This document shows, in pieces, positions 15,153 through 23,828 of a DNA stretch of 33,238 nucleotides. How positions within the stretch are numbered: position 1 is the stretch's first letter; each line of letters starts with the position of its first letter. The translations under genes and the position numbers were made by a program. Source of the DNA: Paraburkholderia sp. BCC1885 (GTDB lineage: Bacteria > Pseudomonadota > Gammaproteobacteria > Burkholderiales > Burkholderiaceae); NCBI RefSeq assembly GCF_900996235.1, contig NZ_CAAJGM010000224.1:1-33238 (forward strand), given 5' to 3'. Under the pieces are notes generated by a model. The model worked only from the letters and a program-made list of their open reading frames with translations. It did not search any database and was not told the DNA's origin.

Positions 15153-16256
15153 TCAGCTAATGCTGAACAACGGTTTGCCTAGCGATTCCGCGTCAACATC
15201 GATACCCAGGCCTGGACCGGTCGGTGCGGATCCCCGTCCATTTACGGAACGCGGCAGATAGCCCGCAACGTGCTCTCGAGTCCAGTCATTGAAGAACGAT
15301 GCATGAAGGAAAGATTCGGGAGTTGCGCTAGCCGCAACGTGCGCAATAGCAGCCGTCGCAACATCGCCACCCCAGACGTCTTCGATGCACATAGTCATTC
15401 CTAACTCGGCTGCTGCTTCCCTGATCCGAACTGCGGCGCTAATCCCACCAAGTCGCCCGAGCTTCAGGTTGATCGACCCGGCTCCCGCTTCATATTTCGC
15501 CCGGTAAAGTTCTGCCATGTTCACCACTGGCTCATCAAGGACGAGCGGCAAGGTGCTAGAGCGCTGGACGATCGCGCAGTCTGCGATATCGCGGCAAGGT
15601 TGCTCAACGTAGACATTCAGGCCCGCGAGACCGCGCACAGCGATAATTGCTGCCTGCAGATTCCAACCACCATTCGAGTCCGCAATGATGACCGCGTCAT
15701 CACCGGCATTTTCCACGACACTCCGGGTCCGACGAATGTCGTCGTAGGGATCATTCCCCACCTTCACCTGGAAACGCCGGATACCATCCGCACTGCGCCT
15801 ACGTACGAATTCGACCATCTCTGCTGGCGAAGCAAGCGGAACAGCTTCGTAAAGCGGAAAGCTCTCTTGCAGAACACCGCCGAGCAGAGCAGAAATCGGA
15901 CGATTGCAGGCACGGCCAAAAATGTCCCAGCAAGCGATGTCGATCGCACTCTTTGCGCTTTTCTGTCCGAGCAGCACACTATCCATCACTCGACTCACGA
16001 GGGAGACGTTGGTTGCATCCAAGCCAATCAAATGAGGCGCCATTTCTTTGATAGCTGCACGCACGCCCTCACCAAAAGCTGGTAGATAGGTGCCACCTAG
16101 GGTTGAGGCTTCGCCCCATCCTTCTAGTCCGTCTGATGTGCGGACTCGAACAAGCGTCGAAAGCTGTGAGACTGCGGCTCGTCCATTGGACATGACATAC
16201 TCGCCGTGCGCATAGCTCAGGGCATACCCAAAGACGTCAATTGATTGAATTTGCAT
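15153..16256 (-). CDS. Enolase-superfamily enzyme, hydroxyproline-betaine epimerase-like
   Basis: 367 aa, mandelate racemase/muconate lactonising fold. Likely catalytic Lys165 (FQVKVG) and Lys265 (SINLKLGRLGG), with metal ligands Asp193 (IADSNGGW), Glu218 (YVEQPC) and Asp241 (LDEPV). The blocks GGTYLPAFGEGVRAAIKEMA, PHLIGLD and SAKSAIDIACWDIFGRA resemble, from memory, the 4-hydroxyproline-betaine 2-epimerase HpbD and related cis-3-hydroxyproline dehydratases. The enzyme would remove the alpha proton of a proline-type substrate and either epimerise it or expel OH. Precise function is open. It lies between the HpcH aldolase and the DapA-family gene, all leftward. Confidence 0.88.
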   Translation of the reverse strand: MQIQSIDVFGYALSYAHGEYVMSNGRAAVSQLSTLVRVRTSDGLEGWGEASTLGGTYLPAFGEGVRAAIKEMAPHLIGLDATNVSLVSRVMDSVLLGQKSAKSAIDIACWDIFGRACNRPISALLGGVLQESFPLYEAVPLASPAEMVEFVRRRSADGIRRFQVKVGNDPYDDIRRTRSVVENAGDDAVIIADSNGGWNLQAAIIAVRGLAGLNVYVEQPCRDIADCAIVQRSSTLPLVLDEPVVNMAELYRAKYEAGAGSINLKLGRLGGISAAVRIREAAAELGMTMCIEDVWGGDVATAAIAHVAASATPESFLHASFFNDWTREHVAGYLPRSVNGRGSAPTGPGLGIDVDAESLGKPLFSIS

Positions 16257-16327
16257 AGTCTTGATCTGTTGTCTAAGTGATCGATATCTGATCGATCGTT
16301 CTACCGCGAATACATTCGATATCAGTC

Positions 16328-16351
16328 ATTGTCGGCGGTAGACCCGACAAT
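16328..16351. promoter_or_regulatory. Hairpin between aldolase copy 1 and enolase-superfamily gene
   Basis: ATTGTCGG (16328-16335) and CCGACAAT (16344-16351) form perfect 8-bp arms around 8 nt. It lies in the 144-bp gap upstream of the enolase-superfamily start. It could be a weak terminator after the aldolase or an operator of another type; no T-run is seen. Short GATCGATATC-like repeats lie nearby at 16278-16300. Confidence 0.35.
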
Positions 16352-16400
16352 CACCGACTAAACCGGCTTGCAATGAACCTCGACCTATATCTGGGAACTG

Positions 16401-17171
16401 TTACCGCCCAACCGCCTTTCGCATTGCTTCGGAACAGTTGCGACCGCCCTGAACCAGAAAGTTGGTATCAAGTCCATAGGTCATCAGGTTAAATCCGAAG
16501 TCGCGGTAGACCGGAACATAGTCGAGCGAGGCGACGTCGATGCCCGCACCGATGCCGTTCTTGCGCGCTGCTTCTGCAACGCGCCTGCATGCTGCACGCA
16601 AACCATCAGAGAGTTGACCGAGTGGCAACCCGAGCGACATGGAAAGATCTGCCGGGCCAAGGTAAAGCGCGTCGATACCCGGCGTTGCAGCAATATCTTC
16701 GACCGCCTCAAGCGCGGCGGCCGTCTCGATCTGTACCACAGTCGCCGTCTCGTTGGCTACGCTCACGTAGCTCGCTTCGTCCAGGTAATAGTTCGACGCC
16801 CGTAGCGGCCCGATGCCTCTCAGACCAACCGGCGGATATTTCGCTGCCGAGACAACCGCCGATGCTTCCCGCCCTGAATTGACCATCGGCACAATCAGCG
16901 CCGTCACACCGTTGTCCAGCGCCGCCTTGATCAGATCCGGTGTGTTCGCCCTGACCCGGTAAAGCACCGGCATGCTGAATTTCTCGGTCGACGGCAGAAG
17001 CGTGTAGAGAATGTCCGGAGGAACCGGAGCGTGCTCACCATCGAGCAGAATGAAGTCAAAGCCCGTCTGGGCCATCAGCTCGGCGACCATCGGATGCGGT
17101 ACGTGCATCCACGTGCCAAGAAGCGGCTTGCCAGACCGGATCTTCTCGGCGAACTCCTTGAACTGCGTCAT
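16401..17171 (-). CDS. HpcH/HpaI-family aldolase, copy 1
   Basis: 256 aa, metal-dependent class II aldolase family (2-oxo-3-deoxy or 4-hydroxy-2-oxo acids cleaved to pyruvate plus an aldehyde). Likely His47 in LLDGEHAPV as catalytic base, Arg72, and metal ligands Glu149 (VVQIETAAA) and Asp175 (LGPADLSMSLG). In this pathway it could split a hydroxy-oxoglutarate-type intermediate (inference). A GGGGGCAGGGAG purine run precedes the ATG. The gene is almost identical to copy 2 at 24918-25688. Here residue 94 is Val (ALIVPMV), the usual residue at this place, and the last codons differ (AVGR against AIAC). Confidence 0.93.
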   Translation of the reverse strand: MTQFKEFAEKIRSGKPLLGTWMHVPHPMVAELMAQTGFDFILLDGEHAPVPPDILYTLLPSTEKFSMPVLYRVRANTPDLIKAALDNGVTALIVPMVNSGREASAVVSAAKYPPVGLRGIGPLRASNYYLDEASYVSVANETATVVQIETAAALEAVEDIAATPGIDALYLGPADLSMSLGLPLGQLSDGLRAACRRVAEAARKNGIGAGIDVASLDYVPVYRDFGFNLMTYGLDTNFLVQGGRNCSEAMRKAVGR

Positions 17172-17223
17172 CTCCCTGCCCCCGATCCTTTATCCAATAG
17201 TCGATAATATATTACCGGTAAGC
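16413..17223. repeat. 811-bp direct repeat, copy 1
   Basis: Identical to 24930-25740 (offset 8517) by reading both, except A at 16891 where the other copy has G. The repeat covers the aldolase gene apart from its last codons, its leader and its operator. Weak similarity continues a few bases past the right boundary. Confidence 0.9.
17201..17218. promoter_or_regulatory. Palindromic operator, site 4
   Basis: TCGATAATATATTACCGG, 30-47 bp upstream of the aldolase copy 1 start. The core GATAATATATTACC matches the consensus at 13 of 14 positions. Confidence 0.7.
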
Positions 17224-17347
17224 GGTGGCAGTCAATATGCCAAAATAAAAAATGTCCTGGTTGCGCCACTTTTTTGCAGATCTTCGCCCTTGGCGGCGCC
17301 CGGGCGAGCAAAGATAGAGTTCATTGCGACCTTTCCGATCAATGTGT

Positions 17348-17365
17348 ACAGTAATCGATAACCGG
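17348..17365. promoter_or_regulatory. Palindromic operator, site 5 (weaker)
   Basis: ACAGTAATCGATAACCGG, about 66-83 bp upstream of the flavoprotein oxidase start. The right half-site (TAACCGG) is perfect; the left is degenerate. It shares 13 of 18 positions with site 1. Confidence 0.5.
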
Positions 17366-17430
17366 TAGACGCTAGCGCACCTTGGCGCTGACGACATGCC
17401 GTGCGTGCACACCTAACCTCAGGAGTTTCA

Positions 17431-18660
17431 ATGCAAGCAGACAACGAACCGGCTCAGTGGATCAACTGGGCCAGGAATCAGTCGTTCACGCCTTCCAAAT
17501 TTATCGTTCCTGTAGACGAGGACGAGGCAGTCAGTTTGATGCGGAGGGAAATCCTTGCTCGCAGACCTGTGCGGGTAGTTGGCGGTAATCATGCATTCAG
17601 CCCCATCCTCGAGACTTCGGGCGCGCTGTTTGATCTTTCGAAAACCGAACGGATCATCTCGATCGACGATGCTGCCAGTGAAGTACTTGTGTCGGGGGGG
17701 TGTCGTCTGTCGTTCCTGGGTGCCCCGCTGTGGCAACACGGGCTGGCACTAGCCAATCAGGGCGATATCGATGTCCAGTCGGTCGCTGGAGCGATCGCTA
17801 CCGGAACGAAAGGGTCAGGGATCACCACAGGATCGATTTCTTCAGTAGTAAACAGGCTGCAAATCCTCAACGGTCTCGGGGAGGTTATCGAGATCGATGC
17901 CGCTACGCCCGAACTTCTCCGCGCAGGACAGGTGTCGCTCGGGCTGTTGGGTCCTGTTCTCCGGGTTGGAATACGCGTTGCGCCAGCGTATCAATTGCAG
18001 GAGGAATTCAGGATTCTGGACTGGAAAGACCTGGTCGACCAGTGGGACGACCTGCTTGCCACGCATCATCATTTTTCATTCTGGTGGATGCCGACCGAAC
18101 GATCTCACGAGATGTATCGATTACCGGTTACGCCCAAAGATCATTGCTTCATTAAGCTTCTTAAAAAGCTTCCGGCCGATACTCCCACGCCATCTGTCGG
18201 TAACCCTGTCCGGATTGATCGCTCCTATCGGATTTACCCAGACGGCACAACTGAAGCGAAGTTCCACGAAATGGAGTACATGGTCGATGCAAAGCACGCC
18301 CGCGACGCAGCCCAGTTGATTCGTGAACTTATGCTGACAAAATTCCCGAATGACATCTCACCACTCCAGGTGCGGTGGCAACGTGGTGATCATGGGTACA
18401 TCTCCCCGCAAGGAGGCAGAAACAGCACGTCACTCTCCGTCTCAGGCGAGATAGGCAGCGACTACTTTCCGTTCCTGCGCGCGGTCGACCATGAACTTCT
18501 ACCCTTCGATGCCAGACCGCATTGGGGAAAGGTGCATTTCCTGACGAGAGATCGTGCAGAAAAGGTCTATCCGGATCTAGACAAATTTATCCGCATTCGT
18601 CGATCAATGGACCCGCATGGGCTCTTCCTCAACCCGCATCTTGCAGAACTTTTTTCTTAA
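17431..18660 (+). CDS. FAD-binding oxidase, aldonolactone oxidase (ALO) type
   Basis: 409 aa. An N-terminal PCMH-type FAD domain (RPVRVVGGNHAFSPI near 46-59, GDIDVQSVAGAIATGTKGSG) is followed by a C-terminal ALO domain with RPHWGKVHFL and the end MDPHGLFLNPHL. Relatives oxidise sugar lactones or alditols with oxygen or another acceptor. The usual GSGHS flavin-link motif reads GGNHAF with His54, so covalent flavin binding may be kept. The substrate in this island is unclear; a cyclic hydroxy acid is possible. The ATG at 17431 has AGGAG; an upstream GTG at 17401 has no ribosome site. It diverges from aldolase copy 1 with operators between them. Confidence 0.85.
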   Translation: MQADNEPAQWINWARNQSFTPSKFIVPVDEDEAVSLMRREILARRPVRVVGGNHAFSPILETSGALFDLSKTERIISIDDAASEVLVSGGCRLSFLGAPLWQHGLALANQGDIDVQSVAGAIATGTKGSGITTGSISSVVNRLQILNGLGEVIEIDAATPELLRAGQVSLGLLGPVLRVGIRVAPAYQLQEEFRILDWKDLVDQWDDLLATHHHFSFWWMPTERSHEMYRLPVTPKDHCFIKLLKKLPADTPTPSVGNPVRIDRSYRIYPDGTTEAKFHEMEYMVDAKHARDAAQLIRELMLTKFPNDISPLQVRWQRGDHGYISPQGGRNSTSLSVSGEIGSDYFPFLRAVDHELLPFDARPHWGKVHFLTRDRAEKVYPDLDKFIRIRRSMDPHGLFLNPHLAELFS

Positions 18661-18664
18661 ATAC

Positions 18665-18689
18665 GAAGGCGGCGCATTGCTCCGCCTTC
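18665..18689. terminator. Bidirectional terminator between convergent flavoprotein genes
   Basis: GAAGGCGG (18665-18672) pairs with CCGCCTTC (18682-18689) with a 9-nt loop, and is followed by TTCTCTC. It fits exactly between the stop of the plus-strand oxidase (18660) and the stop of the minus-strand flavoprotein (18695). Confidence 0.75.
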
Positions 18690-18694
18690 TTCTC

Positions 18695-20062
18695 TCAGGA
18701 CGACCGCAATCTTTCTCGCACTCTCATTACTGAATCATGCGCGGAGGCAGCTGCAATTTCCATGTTGCCGATCTCCGCGAAATAATCCCCCGCGAGGTCA
18801 ATTTTGATGTCTGCGCGACAACAATACTCAAGTATTGGATCGAAATTGAAATTGACAGCTCGACAAGCGTTCCCAGGCGTCCACTTGGCAATCCTTGTCT
18901 CCGTAATGTGCCCTGCCAGCATCGGATAGATTTTCAGCAGGTCAGCGAGAAATCGTTCCTGAATTTCTTGTTCACTTAGTTTCAGCAGTTCCCCGGCGCC
19001 GCGACCGCCCCGATAAACCATCAGACTTCCACCCGGATTACGCTTTCCGTCCTTAACGCGGAGCGGATTAGCATGATTGAACAGCATATCGAAGGACGCG
19101 CCAGGCGTAGTCACAGCATAAATGTCATCAAACGGCATGGGGCTAACCTCGTCCGTGATGATACCCATCGATACGAAAGGTCCGTACTGGACGCCCTGAA
19201 GGGTTTTATCGACATCGGCGGGAAGAGACTTCACAATCTGCCGTGTTACGAATGCTGGAGTAGTAACGATCACCTGGCGAGCCCTGACAGTTTCGCGCTG
19301 CCCATTGCGCTCATAATCCACTATCACCTGCCCACCCTCGTCGATCACATCTGTGACAGTCGTTCCGAGGATAACGCGCTCTCCCAAAGCTTTAGCAACC
19401 TCTTCGCCTAAGCGACCAGACCCGCCCTTAAGATTCAGGGCAGTGCTGCCTTTTCCACCCCAGACTGTGCCGAAAAGCGAAACGCCGACGCCGGCCGTCT
19501 GGTCTTCCACATCTACCGCTGCCCGTCGCAGCGCAGTGGAAAAAAGATTGTCGATACGACCTGCGGGACGACCGAGAAAATCTCGAAACGAGAAATCGGA
19601 CATGAACCTTGCAACGCGCTCGCGACGCCGCATGGGAGTCTCATTCGCCACGGGCAGAAGTACCTTCCTCCAACCCTTCACCGACGTCATAAGGCGCAGG
19701 CCAATGCGGACGAACGATACACGCTCGATCAACGTCAGCGGAAGAATAAGGGGCATCAACATCGCCGACTTCGGCGAATGTACTTTCCCGTCGAACCAGA
19801 TTGCAAATTTGTTTCCTGGAATCTCGATTACTTCGAGACCAAGACTGGACATCATGTTTCTGACATGCGAACCCGGTTGAGGGAACAGATGTCCGCCGAG
19901 ATTGAGCCAATAGTCTCCCATCTTGATGGAGTGCAACCGGCCGCCTAAGCGGTCCTGCTTCTCCAGCAAGAGGATCTTCTTCTCGCGTAATTCCCAAGCA
20001 GCTGTCATCCCCGCGGGGCCACCGCCGATCACCACGACATCATAGAGCTGATCATTTAACAT
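18695..20062 (-). CDS. FAD-dependent amine-oxidase-like oxidoreductase
   Basis: 455 aa. The Rossmann motif VVIGGGPAGMTAAWEL (GxGxxG at residues 13-18), Glu34 for the adenosine ribose and GGRL (40-43) are typical of the amine oxidase/protoporphyrinogen oxidase superfamily. The C-terminal motif KIDLAGDYFAEIGNMEIAAA closes the FAD site. It may oxidise the C-N bond of an imino or amino acid produced by an epimerase, the role filled by D-hydroxyproline oxidase in known pathways, but it is not an evident member of that family. The ATG at 20062 is chosen because the Rossmann strand starts at once after it; a GTG at 20110 would overlap the racemase remnant. It lies directly after that remnant. Confidence 0.87.
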   Translation of the reverse strand: MLNDQLYDVVVIGGGPAGMTAAWELREKKILLLEKQDRLGGRLHSIKMGDYWLNLGGHLFPQPGSHVRNMMSSLGLEVIEIPGNKFAIWFDGKVHSPKSAMLMPLILPLTLIERVSFVRIGLRLMTSVKGWRKVLLPVANETPMRRRERVARFMSDFSFRDFLGRPAGRIDNLFSTALRRAAVDVEDQTAGVGVSLFGTVWGGKGSTALNLKGGSGRLGEEVAKALGERVILGTTVTDVIDEGGQVIVDYERNGQRETVRARQVIVTTPAFVTRQIVKSLPADVDKTLQGVQYGPFVSMGIITDEVSPMPFDDIYAVTTPGASFDMLFNHANPLRVKDGKRNPGGSLMVYRGGRGAGELLKLSEQEIQERFLADLLKIYPMLAGHITETRIAKWTPGNACRAVNFNFDPILEYCCRADIKIDLAGDYFAEIGNMEIAAASAHDSVMRVRERLRSS

Positions 20063-20079
20063 TCTTGTTCTCTGATACG

Positions 20080-20337
20080 TCACTGCTTCATCGAAGTAGA
20101 TGCGCCCCACGTATCCGAGAGCACATAGCCTTCGGGAAAAGGGACGCCTGGGTCCAATTGATAGCCGTGCTGGCCAGTTATCCAGGCGCGGGCGGTCATT
20201 TCGGAAACGATCGCTGGACAGCCTGCTACATCTGCAAGCAAAGGAACACGGCCGATGAAGCGGCAGTCCATAATCGACTCGTGAATGAGGGCATCTCCTT
20301 CATCAGTCCCCGCAGTTGCAGGACCGCGATCAACGCT
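20080..20337 (-). pseudogene. Remnant of a fifth proline-racemase-family gene
   Basis: Minus strand, open from a TAA at 20338-20340 to a TGA stop at 20080: SVDRGPATAGTDEGDALIH, then ESIMDCRFIGRV, AIVSEMTARAWITGQ and LDPGVPFPEGYVLSDTW. These are the family's second active-site block (DRGP), the HESI segment and the C-terminal ITG...LDP..PFPEGY block. The Cys-containing CGTGT and about 15 following residues are missing, so the remnant has an internal in-frame deletion as well as loss of the N-terminal three quarters. It sits between the aldehyde dehydrogenase and the flavoprotein gene, 18 nt before the latter. Confidence 0.82.
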
Positions 20338-20353
20338 TTACCTCGGTTGGTAA

Positions 20354-21847
20354 TTAGCCGAGATAAGGTGAGTATGTACGCGAATCCTGAATCACAACGG
20401 TCTTGAGTACACAGAACTCCTCGATCGCCATGCGACCGTTCTCTCGACCGAAGCCACTCTGACGCACACCGCCGATCGGCACCTCCGATGGGACATCAAG
20501 GAAGGTATTTACCCAAACGATTCCGGAGCGAATCTCCCGCGCCATAAAGAGGGCTGTGTCGATCGAACCAGTCCAGATCGCTGAAGAAAGACCATAGAGC
20601 GTATCGTTGGCAAGGCGCGCCGCATCATCGATATCGTCAAACGTCAGCACCGACATCACTGGGCCAAAAATCTCCTCACGAGCGATAGAGAGATCCGGTG
20701 TTACCCCGGTGAATATAGTCGGCTCAATGAAGAACCCAGGTAGGTCCTTGATCGCCGAACCGCCGAAAACAAGCTTGGCGGATTTTTTACCCTCCTCGAT
20801 GTAATGGAGGATCTTTTCATACTGCTGTTTGCTGACGATCGCCCCGACCTTGCTGTCTTTGTTCATCGGATCGCCCACCTTTACCGTGGCGAGACGATCT
20901 TTCAGGCGTTTCGTAAATTCCTCTGCGATACTGGACTGCACAAGTAGCCGACTACCACTACAGCATTCAGCACCCGCGTTGTAGACGATTCCCTTGATTG
21001 CCCCGTCAACAGCAGCGTCTAGGTTTGCATCTGCGAAGATAATATTTGGATTCTTGCCACCCAGCTCCATGATCGTTCGCTTCAGAGTAGCAGCGGAAGC
21101 GGCAATGATGGCCTTACCTGTCGCGGTCGATCCAGTAAAAGAGATCAGGTCGACGTCCGGATGCTCAGCCAGCGTTTTGCCAACCGGATTACCATAACCG
21201 GTCACCACGTTGAACACGCCCGACGGCAGGCCAGCCTGCTCCAGAATGCGCGCGAGCGCGATGGTAGTGCCCGAGGTAAGCTCGCTCGGCTTCACGACTA
21301 CACTGCATCCAGCCGCCAGTGCATAAGGGAGTTTCTGACTTAAAACTACCAAGGGGTAGTTCCATGGCGTGATAATTCCGACCACGCCAACCGGCTCACG
21401 CAGAACAATAGCGAGTTTGTCGCCACCTAGATTGCTGTGGCTGTCGCCGTGGATGGCTCTCGCTTGCCCGGCGGCGAAATCCCAGATGTCTCCCGCCCAT
21501 TTGACCTCATCGCTTGCCTGCGTGAGAGGCTTGCCAGTTTCCATACTTTCCATCATCGCCAGTTCCGCAAAGTTTGCCTTGAGCCGGACTGAGACTGCGC
21601 GCAGCACGTCGCTGCGCCGCGCAGCACTTAAGCCAGACCAGCGCTTGTCGAGATACGCGGCCTTCGCCGCCGAAACCGCAGCATTGACATCGTCAGCATC
21701 ACCTTCCGGCCATGTGGAAATGAGTTCTCCGTTACTCGGAGCGAATCGTTCAATAACGTTTCCACTGCTGGCCTGAACGGCTCGGCCGTTTATGAAATGA
21801 TGCATTTTGCGAACCGGTGCTGCCGATGACTTTTTCCCAGCGTTCAT
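20354..21847 (-). CDS. NAD(P)-dependent aldehyde dehydrogenase
   Basis: 497 aa, full-length class with catalytic Cys295 (NAGAECCSGSR), general base Glu261 (MELGGKNPN), the ITPWNYP cofactor segment at 159-165 and the IFGPV block. Closest in feel to betaine-aldehyde and aminobutyraldehyde dehydrogenases. In hydroxyproline pathways an aldehyde dehydrogenase oxidises 2-oxoglutarate semialdehyde; this gene could fill that step or oxidise an aldehyde from a side chain or demethylation. GGAG precedes the ATG at 21847. It is transcribed with the ABC transporter genes upstream (68-nt gap). Confidence 0.95.
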   Translation of the reverse strand: MNAGKKSSAAPVRKMHHFINGRAVQASSGNVIERFAPSNGELISTWPEGDADDVNAAVSAAKAAYLDKRWSGLSAARRSDVLRAVSVRLKANFAELAMMESMETGKPLTQASDEVKWAGDIWDFAAGQARAIHGDSHSNLGGDKLAIVLREPVGVVGIITPWNYPLVVLSQKLPYALAAGCSVVVKPSELTSGTTIALARILEQAGLPSGVFNVVTGYGNPVGKTLAEHPDVDLISFTGSTATGKAIIAASAATLKRTIMELGGKNPNIIFADANLDAAVDGAIKGIVYNAGAECCSGSRLLVQSSIAEEFTKRLKDRLATVKVGDPMNKDSKVGAIVSKQQYEKILHYIEEGKKSAKLVFGGSAIKDLPGFFIEPTIFTGVTPDLSIAREEIFGPVMSVLTFDDIDDAARLANDTLYGLSSAIWTGSIDTALFMAREIRSGIVWVNTFLDVPSEVPIGGVRQSGFGRENGRMAIEEFCVLKTVVIQDSRTYSPYLG

Positions 21848-21915
21848 GCTCTACTCCGATATCTTGTAGGCTCGCGCCACGCACGGCGCGCGGTCGATTG
21901 GTCAGTGAATCAAGC

Positions 21916-23004
21916 TTAATATTGGAGAATGATCCCGTCGTTCTGGTGCCAGCTAACGGTCGCTGTCGAACCAGGCTTCAGCGCATGCGTGATATCTGAC
22001 TCGGGCGCCGCTATTTGCATGGAACTTCCATCACCGAGGGTACCGAATATACGCATTCCAGAACCCAGATACACCTTTTCCTTGACCGTGATGCTTGCCC
22101 GGTTTCCAGGCTCCGAGTCTTCCGCGACACCTTCGCCTGAGCTGATTTTGAGACACTCGGGTCGCAGCAGAAGAGTGACCTTTCCGCAAGCACCAGCCAC
22201 CACACGCTCATCCAGTACGACAGCGTTCCAACTCGCCCCTTCCACTACATACCTTCCATTGACTCGCTTCAGTTCGCAGGAGAGCAGGTTCGATTCGCCA
22301 ATAAAGTCCGCAACGAACGTGCTGTTCGGATTGGCGTAAAGATCACGTGGAGTGCCAACCTGTGCAAGCTGGCCATGAGAAAAGAGCGCAATCCGATCGC
22401 TCATGACCAACGCCTCTTCCTGATCGTGAGTAACTGAGATTACCGTCGCACCAAACCGCCGGGTGACTCGCAGGATCTCCATCTGCATTGACGTTCGGAG
22501 CTTCTTGTCGAGCGCGCCAAGCGGCTCATCAAGTAGTACAATCTCCGGGTCATATACGAGTGCGCGAGCGAGCGCGACTCGCTGCCGCTGACCGCCAGAC
22601 AGTTGTTTCGGCATACGGCCAAGAAAATTTCCCAGATTCACCACATCCAGAATTTCCTCTGCGCGCTTGCGTCGCTTCGCTTTACCTATGCCACGCGACT
22701 CCAGAGGGAACGCGACGTTGTCAGTAATCGTCATGTGCGGAAACAACGCGTAGTCCTGGAAGACCATGCCAATGTTTCGCTTGTGCGGCGGAATGCCGGA
22801 TAGATCGCGGCCCATCATCGCGACCCTTCCGGAATCCGGTTTCAGGAAGCCAGCGACGATCTGCAGAGTGGTGGATTTTCCCGATCCCGACGGGCCCAAC
22901 ATCGTCAGAAACTCACCCTTCTTCATCTCAAGAGTGATGTCTTTCAATGCCTCAAACTGACCGAAAGATTTGCGGAGCCCTTCAATTTGCAATGCTGTGG
23001 TCAT
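21916..23004 (-). CDS. ABC importer ATPase, PotA-type
   Basis: 362 aa. Walker A GPSGSGKST (37-45), Q-loop VFQDYALFPH, signature LSGGQ (135-139), Walker B IVLLDE (155-160), H-loop SVTHDQEEAL, then a C-terminal TOBE domain (~240-360). This is the ATPase type of polyamine, putrescine, iron and opine/betaine importers. It would energise the two permeases encoded just upstream. AGGTGA precedes the ATG. The broad family does not reveal the ligand. Confidence 0.95.
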   Translation of the reverse strand: MTTALQIEGLRKSFGQFEALKDITLEMKKGEFLTMLGPSGSGKSTTLQIVAGFLKPDSGRVAMMGRDLSGIPPHKRNIGMVFQDYALFPHMTITDNVAFPLESRGIGKAKRRKRAEEILDVVNLGNFLGRMPKQLSGGQRQRVALARALVYDPEIVLLDEPLGALDKKLRTSMQMEILRVTRRFGATVISVTHDQEEALVMSDRIALFSHGQLAQVGTPRDLYANPNSTFVADFIGESNLLSCELKRVNGRYVVEGASWNAVVLDERVVAGACGKVTLLLRPECLKISSGEGVAEDSEPGNRASITVKEKVYLGSGMRIFGTLGDGSSMQIAAPESDITHALKPGSTATVSWHQNDGIILQY

Positions 23005-23012
23005 AAGTCACC

Positions 23013-23828
23013 TTAAACCTGGCTGTTCTTGTTATCCCGCCCGGGGCGAAATACGTAGGCGAGAATCAATCCGATAGCTGTTGTCAGGATGAGAATGCTC
23101 CCTACCGCTGCTATGGTTGGGTCCAAACCAGTGCGCAGACCCGACCAGATCACCACCGGTAATGTGCGCTGTTCCGGAGACGAGAGAAAGAGGGAAATGA
23201 CGGCCTCGTCCCAAGAGGTAATGAAGGCAAACACCGCTCCAGCGAAGACCCCTGATTTCAGAAGAGGCAAAGTCACTCGGAAGAAGGTTCGAAGCGGATT
23301 CGCACCAAGTCCGGACGCCGCAGTTGCAAGATTCGGCGGAATGGTGTGCAGCGAGGTGGTCACCGTCACGATAACCATCGGAATGGCCAGTACGCTATGA
23401 GCCAGCACAAGGCCGATCATGGTCCCTGCGATTCTCCATTGGGAGAACACCATGAAAATCCCGATCGCTAACACGATCACAGGAGTAACAAGCGGGCTGA
23501 GCAGGTACATCCGTGCCATCCCGATGATCCTGGAACGACTGTTGAACATCGCGAGCGCAGCCGTCGTGCCTAGAGAAGCCGAAACGAAGACCGTCCCGAT
23601 AGCCACCTTGAGACTCGTAGCGAACGCAGCCAACCAGACGTCGTCGCCAATGAAAGCGCGGTACCAGCGCAATGACAATCCCACCGGAGGAAAACGTAGA
23701 TCACTGATCTCGTTAAACGAGACAGGTATGATCACGAGCACCGGAAAAATCAGGAACACGACGATCAAGGACACGAATAGCACGAATGCAACTCCAGAAA
23801 CGTTTCTCGGGGCCGTCGAGATCATCAC
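23013..23828 (-). CDS. ABC importer permease, PotC-type
   Basis: 271 aa, about six transmembrane segments. The first is FVLFVSLIVVFLIFPVLVII. The EAA-type coupling loop is seen as AASGLGANPLRTFFRVTLPL near 170-189. It would pair with the PotB-type permease, whose gene overlaps its start by 4 nt. It ends 8 nt before the ATPase start. Confidence 0.93.
   Translation of the reverse strand: MMISTAPRNVSGVAFVLFVSLIVVFLIFPVLVIIPVSFNEISDLRFPPVGLSLRWYRAFIGDDVWLAAFATSLKVAIGTVFVSASLGTTAALAMFNSRSRIIGMARMYLLSPLVTPVIVLAIGIFMVFSQWRIAGTMIGLVLAHSVLAIPMVIVTVTTSLHTIPPNLATAASGLGANPLRTFFRVTLPLLKSGVFAGAVFAFITSWDEAVISLFLSSPEQRTLPVVIWSGLRTGLDPTIAAVGSILILTTAIGLILAYVFRPGRDNKNSQV

Noticed and set aside
18110..18140. 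ATTACCGGTTAC inside the flavoprotein oxidase gene as another operator
   Set aside because: It lies within coding sequence, has the wrong half-site spacing, and is likely chance.
21180..21215. ATTACCATAACCGGTCACC inside the aldehyde dehydrogenase gene as an operator
   Set aside because: It encodes the conserved GYGNP segment and lacks the 18-bp symmetric form.
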